A stretch of DNA of 64,000 nt from Dolomedes plantarius (taxonomy: Eukaryota; Arthropoda; Arachnida; Araneae; Dolomedidae). This document shows, in pieces, positions 45,851-61,380 of this stretch. Under the pieces are notes generated by a model. That model saw only the letters and a program-made list of their open reading frames with translations. It had not been told where the DNA came from and made no database searches. Every line of letters begins with the position of its first letter. The stretch's first letter is position 1. The stretch is from NCBI GenBank assembly GCA_907164885.2, contig OU015491.1, positions 118,947,431 to 119,011,430 of the forward strand, written 5' to 3'. The position numbers were made by a program, and so were the translations under genes.

Positions 45851-48800
45851 ACTGGGAGTAAAGGTATTATTAAAATGTATTGATACTTCCATGTTGCCCG
45901 GTATAAAGGGCGTAAGTCAAAAAAAGTGATTTTTAGATATTTGTTAGTATTGATAAAAATAAATCTTTTGACTCGTATAAAAGGTTTGAGTCTATCAATT
46001 TTGTATCTAAAAGTACATTTCTTTGTACAAAAGACTCAAGTCGAAATTATATTTCTGTGATTGGTATAAAAGCCAATAACTTGGTATATTTAAATCACTG
46101 TTTTGGACTTAAGCTCTTTAAACCGGGCATCTAAGATTTAAGATGTGTCTTGCGGAAAGCCAATAGTTGCTACGGTAGCCTAAATGTGGAGCAATTAAGC
46201 TATTCGTCCATCTCATTAACAAAAATAAAATTATTGTCAAAAGTGCAATGTTTTCAATGAGGTGGAAAAAAAGCACTGAATGAAGAGTTATCTGTTTCAT
46301 CTTTTGATGAAAAATATTTGAAATAATACTCATTAGAAAAATCAAAAAAGAAAGTTAGCTATTAAAATTACTTCTCCTAAATATTTATGAAATTACCAAC
46401 AATAGAACATATATGTGAATCCGGATATAAAAATGTTTTATTATTAATAGTTTTCAGCATATATTATTAATCTGATTGAATTAATGAAAATTGTAAAAAA
46501 TATTTTTAAAGTCATATGTTAAATTTACAAGCTTAATAGAGTTTTTAAATAAGTAAGTTATGCAAACATATTCCCAAAAGGTCTCTTTACTTAAATAGCA
46601 TTGCGGTATCATTTCGTTTAGAGAAATTTAGCTTATTTTATTGGACTACACATAAAATAACATTATTTATAATTCAAATAAATTACAATTATATCATACG
46701 GACTTATTGCGATTATATATACATTTATTTATTACTCTCGAAAACACTTTAACAACAGAAATTTGACTAATTTTTAAGAATTCTTTTTTTAATTTATACT
46801 AATTATGGAAAGGGACAGGTTAATCTAATAATCTTTCGAATTTTAAGTTTGAAGTTTAAATTTAAGTTTAAAGGTATATTTCACCTACAACTAGATCATT
46901 CAAAGTTTTTCGTTTTATTTTAATAACATTCGGATATTATTTTGTCAGGTAAACAAAGTAAGTACGGAATTCTCAAAGGAAAGCTTTCATCAGTAAAGGA
47001 ACCTTCAGTAAAGTTAGTTTCATAGGGTTGTGGCTGAATTCAAATGTAAAAAGTGGATCTGGAAACTTTAAATTTGTGTATACCCTTCAGTTTACCACCA
47101 TCTGTTGAACAAAAAAACAACAAAATACATTTTCATTCCCCCATTAGGTGTATGCCACATATTTTCATGCGTTTCTATTCTACAATAAAAATTTTGGTGA
47201 ATTAATAACCTTAAAACAATTATTTGAATTTTGACTTTCCCTACTTAAAAATGGATAGGAAAGAATTGATAAACATCTTGACTTAATTTAACACTCTTTG
47301 AGTTCCGAAAGGCTTTCAAATCGCTTTCTGATTTAAATATATTCATCTATTAAATTATAAAGTGAAAACTTTTAGTCGAAATCTCCTTAGTGACTGCAAT
47401 GTAGATTTGTTGAAGTTTATAAATAAAAGCACTAATTTCCAAAAGAAATTCTAATCCACTGGCATTCTATTTTTATAGTTAATAATGATACATTTAATTC
47501 CAAAGAGAAACTTTATTTTTTGTTAAAAAATATTTTCTTTATTTCTAATAAATTTTTAAAAAGATAAAACCTATTTTGTATCGATTTTACTGTTTAAAAT
47601 AAATATAAATATATATATATTAAAAAATAAATACGGTTTAAAATAAATATAAAATAAATTAAAATATAAAATATGATTTCTATATTATTTATTGTTAACC
47701 TAAACAGGATCTAAGAATCCTTTTACAAATAATGAATATTTAATGAGTTGTTATGCGGAAAAAAATTAACATTTTATGATCTTCACCAAGGTCATTCAAA
47801 ATTCCTTAAAGGATTCACTGAATCTAATTGTTTAGCAAGTATATCATTAAATCACCATAAGGGTGAATTTCGTAATTGTCTCCGAAGTTAGGTTAAATAG
47901 ATTTAAATACTTGAATCAAATTCCTATGGAAAAAATCGCTCTCCATTTCTGAGAATTGGTCGCATACTTTATTTCAGTTAGTAATCGTATTAAAAAAATT
48001 ATTTTCCCTATAAACATTCCTATACACATAAACCTAAATCATTCATCGAAGTCTTTTTTTTTCCTTTGACAAAATTTTCTGAATATCTGCGACCTTGAAC
48101 GACCCCATATTTATCGCTATACATAATTAAATAATATTTATATGACGAGGATTTTTATCGACTATCAAACATTTTATGAAAAATTTTGTATTTCATATTT
48201 TTATTTACATTTTTTCCTCACATGGTAAGGGATTTAAAGGAATCTAAAATATTTATAATTCATTATCATTATGTCTTAAATTCGTCAACATAATTTCTCA
48301 CTCCAAATAATTAAAATATATTTATATTTAAATATTTTGATTTAAAGGAACATTTAAGAATGCTATATATATATGACGCTTAATATAATAAGTTTTTGTG
48401 TAATACTTTTTAATTTATCAATTTCGGGTCTTTAATCAAGAAATCCTTTTCAAATAAGCGCAGGGAATTGATTAAAAAGTTCACGTTCTGTAGTACAGTA
48501 GATAGTAATTTAAATATATTTTTTATTAAAACCACATTTTAAAATTAAATTAAGATGATTATAATGAATTGTCATACTAACGAAGTTAATCAAGTGGGCA
48601 ATGGCTTATTACTTTAAATAAAAACATATTAAAATAAGTTAGAAAATTTAAGACTTATTAGATAATCACTTACGAGATAATTACGAAAAATATATTACAT
48701 ACTTATGAAAATGATCCGTCCGGTCTAAGGTGCATCTAAGTTAGTATAAAATTATGATTTAAAAGCATAATTAATCATGCATATTTATATTTTAACACAT

Positions 48801-48949
48801 TTCAATTTGACACATTTCAAGATAGCACGTATAGTGGGTGCTAATTAAAATATATATATGCTTAATTTTTGCCAGTCTGCAGCCTCTGAACCATCAGTTT
48901 ACTAGCAGCCAAAAGCAGGTTAGAATTATTAAAAAAAGTTTTAGTACTA
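45851..48949. other. Gene-free AT-rich stretch, probably intron
   Basis: 3.1 kb with no supported coding frame or repeat. A loose repeat of AGTCAAAA/GGTATAAAAG-type phrases occurs around 45900-46080 (GTATAAAGGGCGTAAGTC, CGTATAAAAGGTTTGAGTC, GGTATAAAAGCC). Confidence 0.45.
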
Positions 48950-50560
48950 TTATCAGTATTAAAAACTAAAGTTTTGGTCAAAAATGAAGGTGAGCTTCAT
49001 GCACATCGCCCATGTTACAAAGTGGACTAACAGCTACCCTGATCTTCTCCAGTTCTTAGCAAGTGTTTCTACAGGCAGTCATAACCAGTAATTAACCTAA
49101 AGCAGTTAACTTTAAGTGCTCTGGTCAGGAAACTAGAAATGCTGGAACTATTTATAAGGAGACTCGTTCTCCCCCTCCTCTCTGTAAATTGAAAATCCAT
49201 TGGTCTTAATCGTTGTAGAGATTAATATTTTTATAGTTCGCAAGTTGCAAAGGAGGACATGGTTGCCGCATTTGAGCACCCTCTTTAACCAGACGGTCTA
49301 CCTGGTAATTCCCATATAAGCCACAGTGGTTTGGGATCCATTGAAGCTCCTCTTTATTTTTTATATTTCTTTATTCTCGACAGGAGTCAAGTTTTCTTTA
49401 TGTAACTGTACCATTCCATTATCCTCTTTCCCAGGCGGATAAATGCCCCAATAGCAGCCTGAGAATCAACGAAAAAAATGCCGTTTTGAGTACATGCCAC
49501 AACTTTTTTAACTGCTAGAGAAATCACCACAACCTTTGATTAAGAGGGAAGTCTTTATCTTCTTTAAGTTATCACAGTATTTTTCCTCTGGCTAAGATAG
49601 AGTTAAAAAGTATGAAAATGCTCCTGATACAGCATTACTGATTGCATTTTCAACACAACCACCAGTATATACTTGTAGTCAACTACCGGCAGGTTATCTT
49701 TCATGGATAGTAGAAAAAGTGGTGCTCTTCGAGTCCAGGAAAATATTTTTGCTGACATAATGCAGGAGGTTCAAAGGCCTTTCAACCAATCTATTTTCGT
49801 TAAGAGTGTGTCAAGCCGCTGTCAAAAGGGCAACGTTCGTTCTCGGGAATATCATATGTATCGTATAGTTCATCTACCTTGAAAGATACATTTTTATTGT
49901 TTTTATCCTTACGGTTGCCTGTCTGCAGAAGTTTATGAAATTATCACTACTTCTTAAAACAGTATCCACAAGGTTAAGGTCTCCTCTTTCTCCTTAATCA
50001 TCTGGGAGCAGAAATCCATTCTGTTTTTTCCAAAAAATAAAACAATTGATTTAAGAACCTTGAGTTATCAGTCTCATATTATGGTTCTCAGTAACATCGA
50101 GTTCTTATTTGTATCAGAGACTGCTATGAGAACTTCTATTCCACTCTCGATAGCAGACCTTATGAAAATTTTATAAGCTGTAAAAATAACGATCTGAGAA
50201 GAACCCCACATGGTATCTATCAAACTTTTCAAGAGACTGCATCCACTCCTCGATAAATACATTTCTTTATTTGTTCGGTTCAGTTTAATCTAAGGTTTAG
50301 GTCTATGGCCAGGTTATGTGGTACTTTTGGTTCTCCTCATTTATAGGTTTATAAAGCACAGGTTCACATCGTGATATTTTGTGTTGATGTCAAAAAGTTG
50401 GAAACTGATATTGTCCGATTTTACCACCATTTCATTTTCCAATGTCCAATCATCCAAGGAATAAAAATCCTTGTGAGGAGTTTCTTTTATAGCTCTAAAG
50501 TCTGAGACCGTATCCTAGATAACTAAAATCATCAGTTAAAAGTAAGGTCCTCCCTCCCAG
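48950..50560 (-). pseudogene. Decayed non-LTR retrotransposon: RT end, RNase H, zinc knuckle
   Basis: Read on the minus strand in mixed frames. The RT C-terminus (50262-50074) reads SLIDTMWGSSQIVIFTAYKI then FIRSAIESGIEVLIAVSDTN, the standard WG....L...YK..IRS.IEYG..V...A pattern of jockey/I/R1-type LINEs. RNase H follows, with VYTGGCVENAIS (where YTDGS is expected, about 49690) and the end motif LQWIPNHCGLYGNYQVDRLV (about 49350-49290). The terminal domain (about 49140-48990) has LITGYDCL, L.R and a CNMGDVHEAHLHF zinc knuckle-like end. There are many stops and shifts. The upstream RT catalytic part and ORF1 are not visible. Confidence 0.65.
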
Positions 50561-51543
50561 CACCTGCTTGGTCCATTATCATAATATGTATAAAAAAAGA
50601 AAAAAAACTCTGTGGTCAAGTGGTTTGTAAATTGATACTGTATTTTCCCATTGAATTCGAGTTAAGTACAGATTTAATTTGCAGATCTGAATGAGGATTA
50701 ATAGGTCTCAATTCCCTCTTTTTAATTGCTTTACAAGGACGGAAGTCATTAACTCTCGTACGGTGCACAGAGCAAAGCTGCAGCAAGTAATTTATTACGA
50801 GTGCAAAAGTTTTTTCATCCATCTAAATCGGTAAATTTCTCCTGTCCGGAATTTGAAAAAAATCTGTGGGATGTTATCAGAAATTATCTACAGTATAAAA
50901 CCTTATCGTTTGGAGGACTACAAAATAAGTAACTCCATGCAACGTTACTTAAATTCAAGAACAAATAATTACCAGATAAAAGAACTTTTTATATACCACG
51001 TTTTTAAATTTTCTGTTGAATAATATAAACTAATTGCACAAACCTTCACTTAATTATTCTTTTTTACTTTCTTTTAATTAAATTTAGTCACTTTTTAGTC
51101 ATTTCCACTATCCACAGACTTTATAAATTGCTAAACTTTTATAATTTTTTTAAAATTTTTTACCCAATATTTTTGTAAACAAACTAAATTCACATGTAAA
51201 CTGTTTTCAAAATCGTCAAAAGTCGTTACGCAAAAGTGCTAGCATTGAATACGATCGAAACGCCTATGGCCAGGGCAACGAAAGAACACCTAGCGGATTT
51301 TTCCGCACTAAATTTCCATACAAAACAAAATTAACTGAAAATGAATTCAATACTGCTTAAAGATGGCTAAAAGTATTAAAATAATGCATTGTCATCATGT
51401 TCTGAGCTATTCTAAAAGTTTCAAATGTCTAGCTAGTCGGGAAGTTAGTTAAAAATCGATTGCAAGCTTTGTACTGGACAAACACGCAAACAAGAAAGTG
51501 AGTTAATAAAAACGTGGTAAAAATAAGATCAATGAAGGGAAAA

Positions 51544-51545
<2 letters not shown>
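50561..51545. other. Gene-free stretch
   Basis: The minus-strand frame 50616-50822 might be more of the LINE but has no diagnostic motif. Confidence 0.4.

Positions 51546-51592
<47 letters not shown>
51546..51592. repeat. (TA)n microsatellite
   Basis: TA repeats. Confidence 0.95.
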
Positions 51593-51596
<4 letters not shown>

Positions 51597-52047
51597 TCTA
51601 ATCAGTTATGAAATTTTAAGTTTCATATTAACAACTATATTTTAACTCTCTTATTATATTAAGTTAAAGCATTTTTTTCATTCATTATGCGCCATAAATA
51701 TTCTCAGGCAAGATTTTAACTTTACTCATAGCAGTAATAGCCCTTCAGTTTGATCTCTCGTCGTAGAGTTATTTCACTCCTGCGATCTTGCTAGGTTCAG
51801 CATTTCAACATACAACTAAAAATGTTTTACAAATTTCTGGGGTATAAATGATGGGTTAGTCAGGGAGTGCCAACTGATTAAATTGGTACACTGTGTTATT
51901 TTGTAAAAATTCTCTTCTCTCTGTATTATGGATCTTTTTCGTTTTTCAAACAATTTTTACGAACAATTGTAAAATTGATAATTTTGCTATACCTGTGTTT
52001 AACTTCGGTATGAATTTGGGAACTATTATTTAAGGGCTAAACTGAGA

Positions 52048-52088
<41 letters not shown>

Positions 52089-53280
52089 GTAATTAAGAAT
52101 GGGAACCGTGATGTCGACTCAGTTATCGTTGCTGTAACACTAATGAGGTACACATATTAAATTTGAAAAGTGGAGCACACCGGGCAATGATACTACCAAT
52201 CGGACTTTTCGATTCACTTTTGTTTGAAAACTTTGGTTATAAATGAAGATACGCACCTTGTTAGAGAAAAAAGTTAATTTTTAAAAATCTTCATGTTACA
52301 TGGAAGTTGAGAACATAATTTACTCTCATGCAGTTGAAAGCTTCAAAATAGAATCGAAAGATAATTTTTTAATATTTTTGTCCTGTTAATATACTTTTGG
52401 ATATATAAACAAGAGTTTATGTGAATTATCAAAATATAAGCATCAAAACCCTTTAATTATAAATTAGCTAATATTAATTCTTAACCTTGAATCGTGGAGT
52501 TTACAATATTTACTAGAATGTTTTTATTTCTTTATTTCTTTATTTTAATTATTTTGTCATTCGCTTAAAGTTTCCGACCGTGCAAATATTATCTCTAACT
52601 TCTCGGTACTTATCATCCATAAATTTTAATGAAGGAAAACATTTATTACCTCGGGACACAAAATGTTCGTGTCTTTCAGAATTATTCGTCGTATCAAACA
52701 GGAAAATTTATCACAGATGACAAACATCAGTGCCAATAGGAATTCGTTAACATAACGAAAATTGAGCAAACATTTTATGTGTCCAATATTTTTCTCGAAG
52801 GGGGAGACATTTTATGCATTGTAGAACTGTGGTGAAGTCTAATATAATATTTATGGGTGTGTAAGTATCAGGTATTACATATTCATTCAGTATATAATGT
52901 ACCGTGCATCGTTCTTATTATCTGGTAATACATTTCGGCGTTAAACACACACTGCGAAGGTAGCGTTACTTAAATCAGCAACATAATGTGTATTTTTGTA
53001 TTTACAGATAATATTGCTCTCGTAATTATGGCCCTTTAATTAGTTATTGTTTCAAGGTAAATATTAATGATGTAAGTAGTCTTCAATATAAAGTTAGTTC
53101 CAGAGATGGTATGGGAATTAAGTAAAAATTTGGTTACAATAGTTTTATAAGCAAAGAAATGAAATTTTAATTAGTAAAATAAAACAATTTTAAGCTCTTC
53201 ATTATCTAAGGACAAATAAATTAAAAAATATAAACTCCCTATTAAATAAAGCCTTTAAAATACCATAATTTATTATTTTT
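51593..53280. other. Gene-free AT-rich stretch
   Basis: Contains a further (TA)n at 52050-52085. Otherwise nothing recognisable. Confidence 0.5.
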
Positions 53281-53291
53281 CAAGCATATCT

Positions 53292-53334
<43 letters not shown>

Positions 53335-53347
53335 TATATATATATAA
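53281..53347. repeat. (TATC)n-(TA)n microsatellite
   Basis: ATCTATCTATCTATC followed by TA repeats, abutting the left inverted end of the next element. Confidence 0.9.
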
Positions 53348-53671
53348 GATAACTTTTTTTAAACTTACACTACTCAGAGCCATCTGTAGCGCGATCTATC
53401 AGCCAAAATACTACCAAAATTAATAGAGGGACTAAAGACTGTATGGAAAAGAGTTTCTGTGGGAAAAAAATTTAGTTCCATAAGACGCTGATAAGGGATG
53501 ATATGACGCTGTTGTTTTCGGCGCACCCGATACTTTGCATAAAAGGCAAGTAAAAAATCAAAATGCAAATTCATGACTACGTAGTCGACAGCAGTACTTT
53601 GGGCTCTAAAGATAGGTCGGAACCTGTTGCGCTTTCGCTTTATAGAAGAAATGGTCATCAGTCACTTTTTC

Positions 53672-53847
53672 CTACTTCCATGGCCACCCCGCTCCCCGCA
53701 CCTAACCCTTATGACATTTTTCTGTGAGGTCATTTAAAGTCTAAGGTGTATCTTTGTGGAGTCTTGAACTTGGCAGATGTAAAGGATAACATTTCCCAGA
53801 CTTTGATGAACATTCCTGGTGACATATTACGCTTCTTCAGGATGCAA
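53672..53847 (+). pseudogene. Mariner-like transposase C-terminal remnant
   Basis: The plus-strand reading PNPYDIFL(stop)GHLKSKVY, then LCGVLNLADVKDNISQTLMN and IPGDILRFFRMQ, matches the end of the arthropod mariner-like family with a D-F-F-L-W-G-x-L-K-x-x-V-Y motif. The W is a TGA stop here. The same family type is at 23985-25030. Everything N-terminal is deleted. The last codons continue after the nested insertion at 55310. Confidence 0.65.
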
Positions 53848-53849
53848 TA

Positions 53850-55307
53850 GCTGCGTTTACATGGACAACAATAATACCCGGGATTTACCCGCTAACAGGG
53901 AAATCCTCTGAAGTCCGTTTACAAGGGCAACATTTTCGTCCTGCTTTTACCCGTCTTACCGGAAGTAAAGGCCATCACATGATTCGACGGAAGTGATCCT
54001 CATACACCATCATTCCTTGTACATTTTTTTTAGTAAATCACGTTGTGGGTTCGACCTCAGCCGGTGTCGTACTTTTCCAAATTCATTCTATTGCTATTTT
54101 TAGCTTTCCCCCTTCGAACACCGCATTTATCTCATTACGAAGTGTATGGTCCTGGCAAGGGCCTTTTATTTTTTCGATTGCTGTTCTTTTGACCTGGTAT
54201 TCTTAAATTTTAAAAATAACAAAAAAAAATCATAAACCTTACAAAATCCAAAAAAAACTGAAAAACTTACAAAAATATTTTTTGTATTCTTATGATATCT
54301 GCTTTTCTGGGCCTCTTAACATTATTACTTTTTTGTTTTCCGTGGATCATTAGTCTTATCTAATTTTTCTTCTAATTTTTCTTAATTTGTAACTATATTT
54401 TTTCTCTTAAAATTAAATTTTTTGTTTTAATTTAACTTTACTGTTAAATTTGTTTTTCTTTTACCCGCGTTATTCTTACCTTAATATTTTAATTCATTAC
54501 TTAAAATTTTAACTACCGAGCACTCCTACCTTGATTACATATATCTTGCTTACAGGTGATAAAGTCGACACGACGAAGATACTCCTCTTCTAAAACACAA
54601 TTACGTCTGCGTCTATTTATTATTTAAATGCAGCACATGTCACTCGCTGTTGATAATCATGGAACGTTTACGATTTTTTCTGTTGTTTTTAAAAATAAAT
54701 TTAGAAAATAGATTGGAAAAAAGGGAATATAAGAACTAGAAGATTGATGCGGATATTAGATATAATCGTACGATCCGTGGCTTCATCGCTAGATTAAAAA
54801 TAATTAATTTATAAATTTTAATGTTACGTTTAATTATTGATTACACTTACTAAATTTATTAATTTTCCATAACACTTTAAATGAAAATATTATTGAAATG
54901 AAATTTTATTTCTTATTTTACATACCAGATGGCAGTACCAGTCTATTTATAATGTAATTGGAGATGGATTTTTTTTTAAACTAGATGTGTCAGATCAAGA
55001 AATAAATGAAATCCTCCGGAAAAAATAGGCACTTTTCTACTGTTTTCTTGAAAATTATGCGATTGTCAAAGGGTTCCAGATCCCTGCATCGATCATTTGG
55101 CTGCATTTTCATGGATTCGCACATGTTCAAATCCGCCATGTTTGTTTACTACTAGCTTCCTGCTTCGAAATTCATCATGGGAAATTAGCGGGTTTTATCC
55201 TAGTTCGAAGCAGGGTCGAAAATCCACCCTGCATTTTTCCCTATCGTAGGGAAAAAGCAAGAAACGACCCTGCTTTGACCCGGGTTTTTGGCACATGTAA
55301 ACGGCAC
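53850..55307. mobile_element. Nested DNA transposon with GTTTACATG ends
   Basis: 1,458 bp. Ends are GCTGCGTTTACATG and, inverted, GTGCCGTTTACATG, with CCCGGG a little inside both. It is flanked by TA on each side (53848-53849, 55308-55309), and removing it rejoins the host transposase as GCAATAATGTG. No coding frame, so it is non-autonomous. Short GTTTACATG-type inverted ends with a TA duplication could fit an ISL2EU/PIF-like or other small DNA transposon family; I cannot decide which. Confidence 0.65.
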
Positions 55308-55713
55308 TAATGTGTCGTCCACCAGGACTGTGGTCACATTGAAGGAGGGAGAAGTGCATTTGCTGCATAAAGCGGTGTTGCAGTGAGATTTCTTTATTAT
55401 TCATTTGTCTGTTTACAACTTTTTCGGTATTTTACCAGTATCTTTATAGCCCGAAATACTGGAGCTACTGTCGACTACGTAGTCGTGAATTTGTATTTTG
55501 ATGTTTTACTTGCCTTTTATGCAAATTCTCGGGTGCGCCGACAACAACAGTGCCATATCTTCCCCCATCGACGACTTTTGGAACTAATTGTTTTTCTTAT
55601 GGAAAATCTCTCTCGTGTCGTACTTACTTCCTCTATTAATTTTGGTGGAATTCCGGCTGATAAATAGCGCTACAGATGGTTCTGAGTAGTGTCAGAGTAA
55701 AAAAAAAATCACC

Positions 55714-55997
<284 letters not shown>

Positions 55998-56088
55998 GTA
56001 TGATTTTTCAGAAACATACAAGTAATAATTTCCTCCCAATTTTTTGGTTTCTAACTTCATTTTCTGGAAGGACTGTCCAGTGCTCAGT

Positions 56089-56094
<6 letters not shown>

Positions 56095-56161
<67 letters not shown>

Positions 56162-56232
56162 CTGTGTGTGTGTGTGTTTGTGTGTGTGTATTTATTTATA
56201 TATTTATTTATTTATTTTTATTTATATATACA
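56095..56232. repeat. (TA)n-(TG)n-(TTTA)n microsatellite
   Basis: TA, then TG with single changes, then TTTA repeats. Confidence 0.95.
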
Positions 56233-58641
<2,409 letters not shown>

Positions 58642-58775
58642 CTAAATGAAAACCCGCACTTCGCTACGGAGTACATTCAAATTAAATACAATGGTCAATG
58701 TATGCAATTAATGCCAAAAAAATAAATATATATATTTATAATAAATACGATGACCAATGTATACAATTGATGTAA

Positions 58776-58839
<64 letters not shown>

Positions 58840-59341
58840 TAAGGGATATTTATTTTTTTCGGATAATATCCAATCGTCTGCTGCATTAGAAAGAAAAAAC
58901 ATTTTTTCTGTCTATTTAGTTGTTATGCACGTGACGATAAATTTATTTAAAGTGCCAGAAAAAGAAATCACGTGATCAGCATTTAATAAATTAAATTCTA
59001 AAAATTAATCTTTAAAAATTCCCCAAAAATCAGAAAATGGAGGTAAGGATTCGAAAAAGATTTCATTTTAAAGAGATTTTTTTATCTTTCTCGTGATATA
59101 AATTTTATAACCCTCAAATTATTATTTTATAAGCGAACTTAAAAAAAGTTACAAAAACAACTTAAAAATTTAATTTAAAAAAATCAAAGAAGAATTTTTC
59201 TAAAATCTTTTTTAGTGCGCCCCTACACCATAAGGAGAATCGCCATGCAAAATTTCAGCTCTTTAGGTTCAGCGGTTTGGTCTGTGCGTTTTATGTCAGT
59301 GAGTCAGTGATTCAGTCAGTTACGGAACTGTTTTATATATA
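58642..59341 (-). mobile_element. Non-autonomous Helitron, copy 4
   Basis: Minus-strand 3' hairpin CCGTAGCGAAGTGCGG, with the terminal CTAG mutated to TTAG (58642-58645). Contains a TA tract (58780-58838). At the other end TTACGGAACTGTTTTATATATATA runs directly into the CTAG of copy 5. It is shorter than copy 3 in the middle. Confidence 0.75.
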
Positions 59342-59343
59342 TA

Positions 59344-59489
59344 CTAGCTGAAAACCCGTACTTCGCTACGGAGTACATTCAAGTTAAATACAACGGTCAA
59401 TGTATGCAATTCATGCCAAATATATATATATATATATATCTATATATATATTAAATGATAAATACGACGATCAATGTATAGAATTGATG

Positions 59490-59542
<53 letters not shown>

Positions 59543-60158
59543 AGAAAATCGTAAAGGATAATTTTATAGACAAAATAATGTAGAAGAAAATATTCAAATT
59601 AAATCTAATATAAGGAATACCAAAGAATATAGTACAGTTAATATAGTACAGTTTGTAGAACATTTCTTTTACTGTATTTTAATATTTCTTTGGTTAATGT
59701 CCAATCGTCTGCCGCATTATCAAGAAAAGAACAATATTTTTTGTTTATTTAGTTATTATGCACGTGACGATAAATTTATTTAAAGTACCAGAAAAAGAAA
59801 TCACGTGATCAGCATTTAATAAATTAAATTCTAAAAATTAATCTTTAAAAATTCACCAAAAATCAGGAAATGAAGGTAAAGATTCGAAAAAAATTTCATT
59901 TTAAAGGAATTTTTATGATCTTTCTCGTGATATAAATTTTATAACCCTGAAAGTACTACTTTAAATCCAAACGTAAAAAAAGTTAAAAAAACAGCTTAAA
60001 AATTTAATTTAATAAAATCTAAGAAGAATTTTTTAAAAATCTTTCTTTGTGCACCCCTACACTATAAGAAGAACCGCCATACAAAATTGTAGCCCTTTAG
60101 GTCCAGCGGTTTGGTCTGTGCGTTGTATGTTAGTCAGTGAATGAGTCATTTACGGAAC

Positions 60159-60199
<41 letters not shown>
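59344..60199 (-). mobile_element. Non-autonomous Helitron, copy 5
   Basis: Minus-strand 3' end with perfect hairpin CCGTAGCGAAGTACGG, GTTTTCAG and CTAG (59344-59347), with T following. The 5' end is in TA repeats ending in TCTATATA (about 60199). Closest to copy 3. Internal TA tracts at 59418-59450 and 59492-59536. Confidence 0.78.

Positions 60200-60231
<32 letters not shown>
60165..60231. repeat. (TA)n-(GA)n microsatellite
   Basis: TA then about 34 bp of GA, at the 5' border of Helitron copy 5. Confidence 0.95.
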
Positions 60232-60234
<3 letters not shown>

Positions 60235-60819
60235 TAATAAATTAATGCAATTTCCAAGAATTTCTTATTTCTAGAAACCTTCCTTAAATTAACGTTTAAT
60301 AATATAATGAACCATGAGCATTTGAATGTTAGATGAAAAAAAAAATATGAATATTTCGTGCATTTCGCAAAGTACCAAATGTTTCTTATTCTTGTACTCA
60401 AGTGATCATGACTATCAGTATGATATTGTGAATATAGCTTTATTTTGCTCCGATCTGACACCGTATATTTGTCTAAAATCAGTAGGAAAATAATTTTATA
60501 GTCCAGAAATAACTTAGTTTTCGGTAAACTGCTGTCTTAAATTACATTGTAAATGGTAAAATAAATAGAAATACTAAAAAGTTTGGTATATTTTGTATGT
60601 TCTCAAAATCAGATCATGACTGCCGGTATCACTGCGTGGATAAAAGTTTTTTGTACTTATAATGGAAACAAAAATCGATTATTTCGTTAAATAATAAAAT
60701 GAATTGAAAACTTTATTACTGTACGCTAAGACCATGGATCTGACTTCCGGCTCTAGATTTCGACCACAGCGTCCAAAGTACCCACTCAAGGAATTCAATT
60801 TAAGAATCTGAAATCTTGA
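60232..60819. other. Gene-free AT-rich stretch
   Basis: Nothing recognisable. Confidence 0.5.
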
Positions 60820-61380
60820 ATTTCGTATCTTCTATGCTTTCTCAGCTTCATTTATATTCAACGTAAAATATGTTGGATTTTTTTAAACGAGAGAAACTGG
60901 GTTTTGGTCACACATATTTATTTTAATGCGATCCAATTCCGTGTCTTCTATTCTTTCTCAGCTTGACTTGCGTCCAACGGATAAGATGTTGCTTTTTTAA
61001 CAAGAGATAATTTTGGTCACACATATTTATTTTAATGTGGTCCAATTCCGTGTTTTCTATTCTTTCTCAGCTTGACTTTCGTCCAACGGAAAAGATGTTG
61101 ATTTTTTAACAAGAGACAATTTTGGTCACACATATTTATTTTAATGTGGTCCAATTCCGTGTCTTATATTCTTTCTCAGCTTGACTTGCATCCAACGGTA
61201 AAGATTTTTTTTTTTAACAAGAGACAATTTTGGTCACACATATTTATTTTAATGTGGTCCAATTCTGTGTCTTCTATTCTTTCTCAGCTTTACTTGCATC
61301 CAATGGAAAATATGTTGCTTTTTTTAACAAGAGACACTGGGTTTTGGTCTCCCATATTTATTTTAATGAGGTCTACCAGA
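60820..61380. repeat. ~109-bp minisatellite, about five copies
   Basis: Units start TTTTGGTCACACATATTTAT at 60902, 61011, 61120 and 61228, and in diverged form at 61342. An incomplete unit precedes 60902. Each contains CCAATTCCGTGTCTTCTATT, TTTCTCAGCTTGACTT, CCAACGG and TTTAACAAGAGA. Spacing is 109, 109, 108 and 114 bp. The inner copies are more alike than the outer ones. Confidence 0.92.

Noticed and set aside
50616..50822. Additional LINE coding segment
   Set aside because: The frame lacks diagnostic RT motifs. It may be part of the same element but I cannot support it.
53374..55667. Two similar open frames (53374-53658 minus, 55383-55667 plus)
   Set aside because: They are the same frame read in the two inverted ends of a mariner-like element. 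Similarity comes from the inverted repeat, not from a gene pair.
60820..61380. CRISPR-like array
   Set aside because: Units are contiguous without unique spacers, and the context is eukaryotic. It is a minisatellite.
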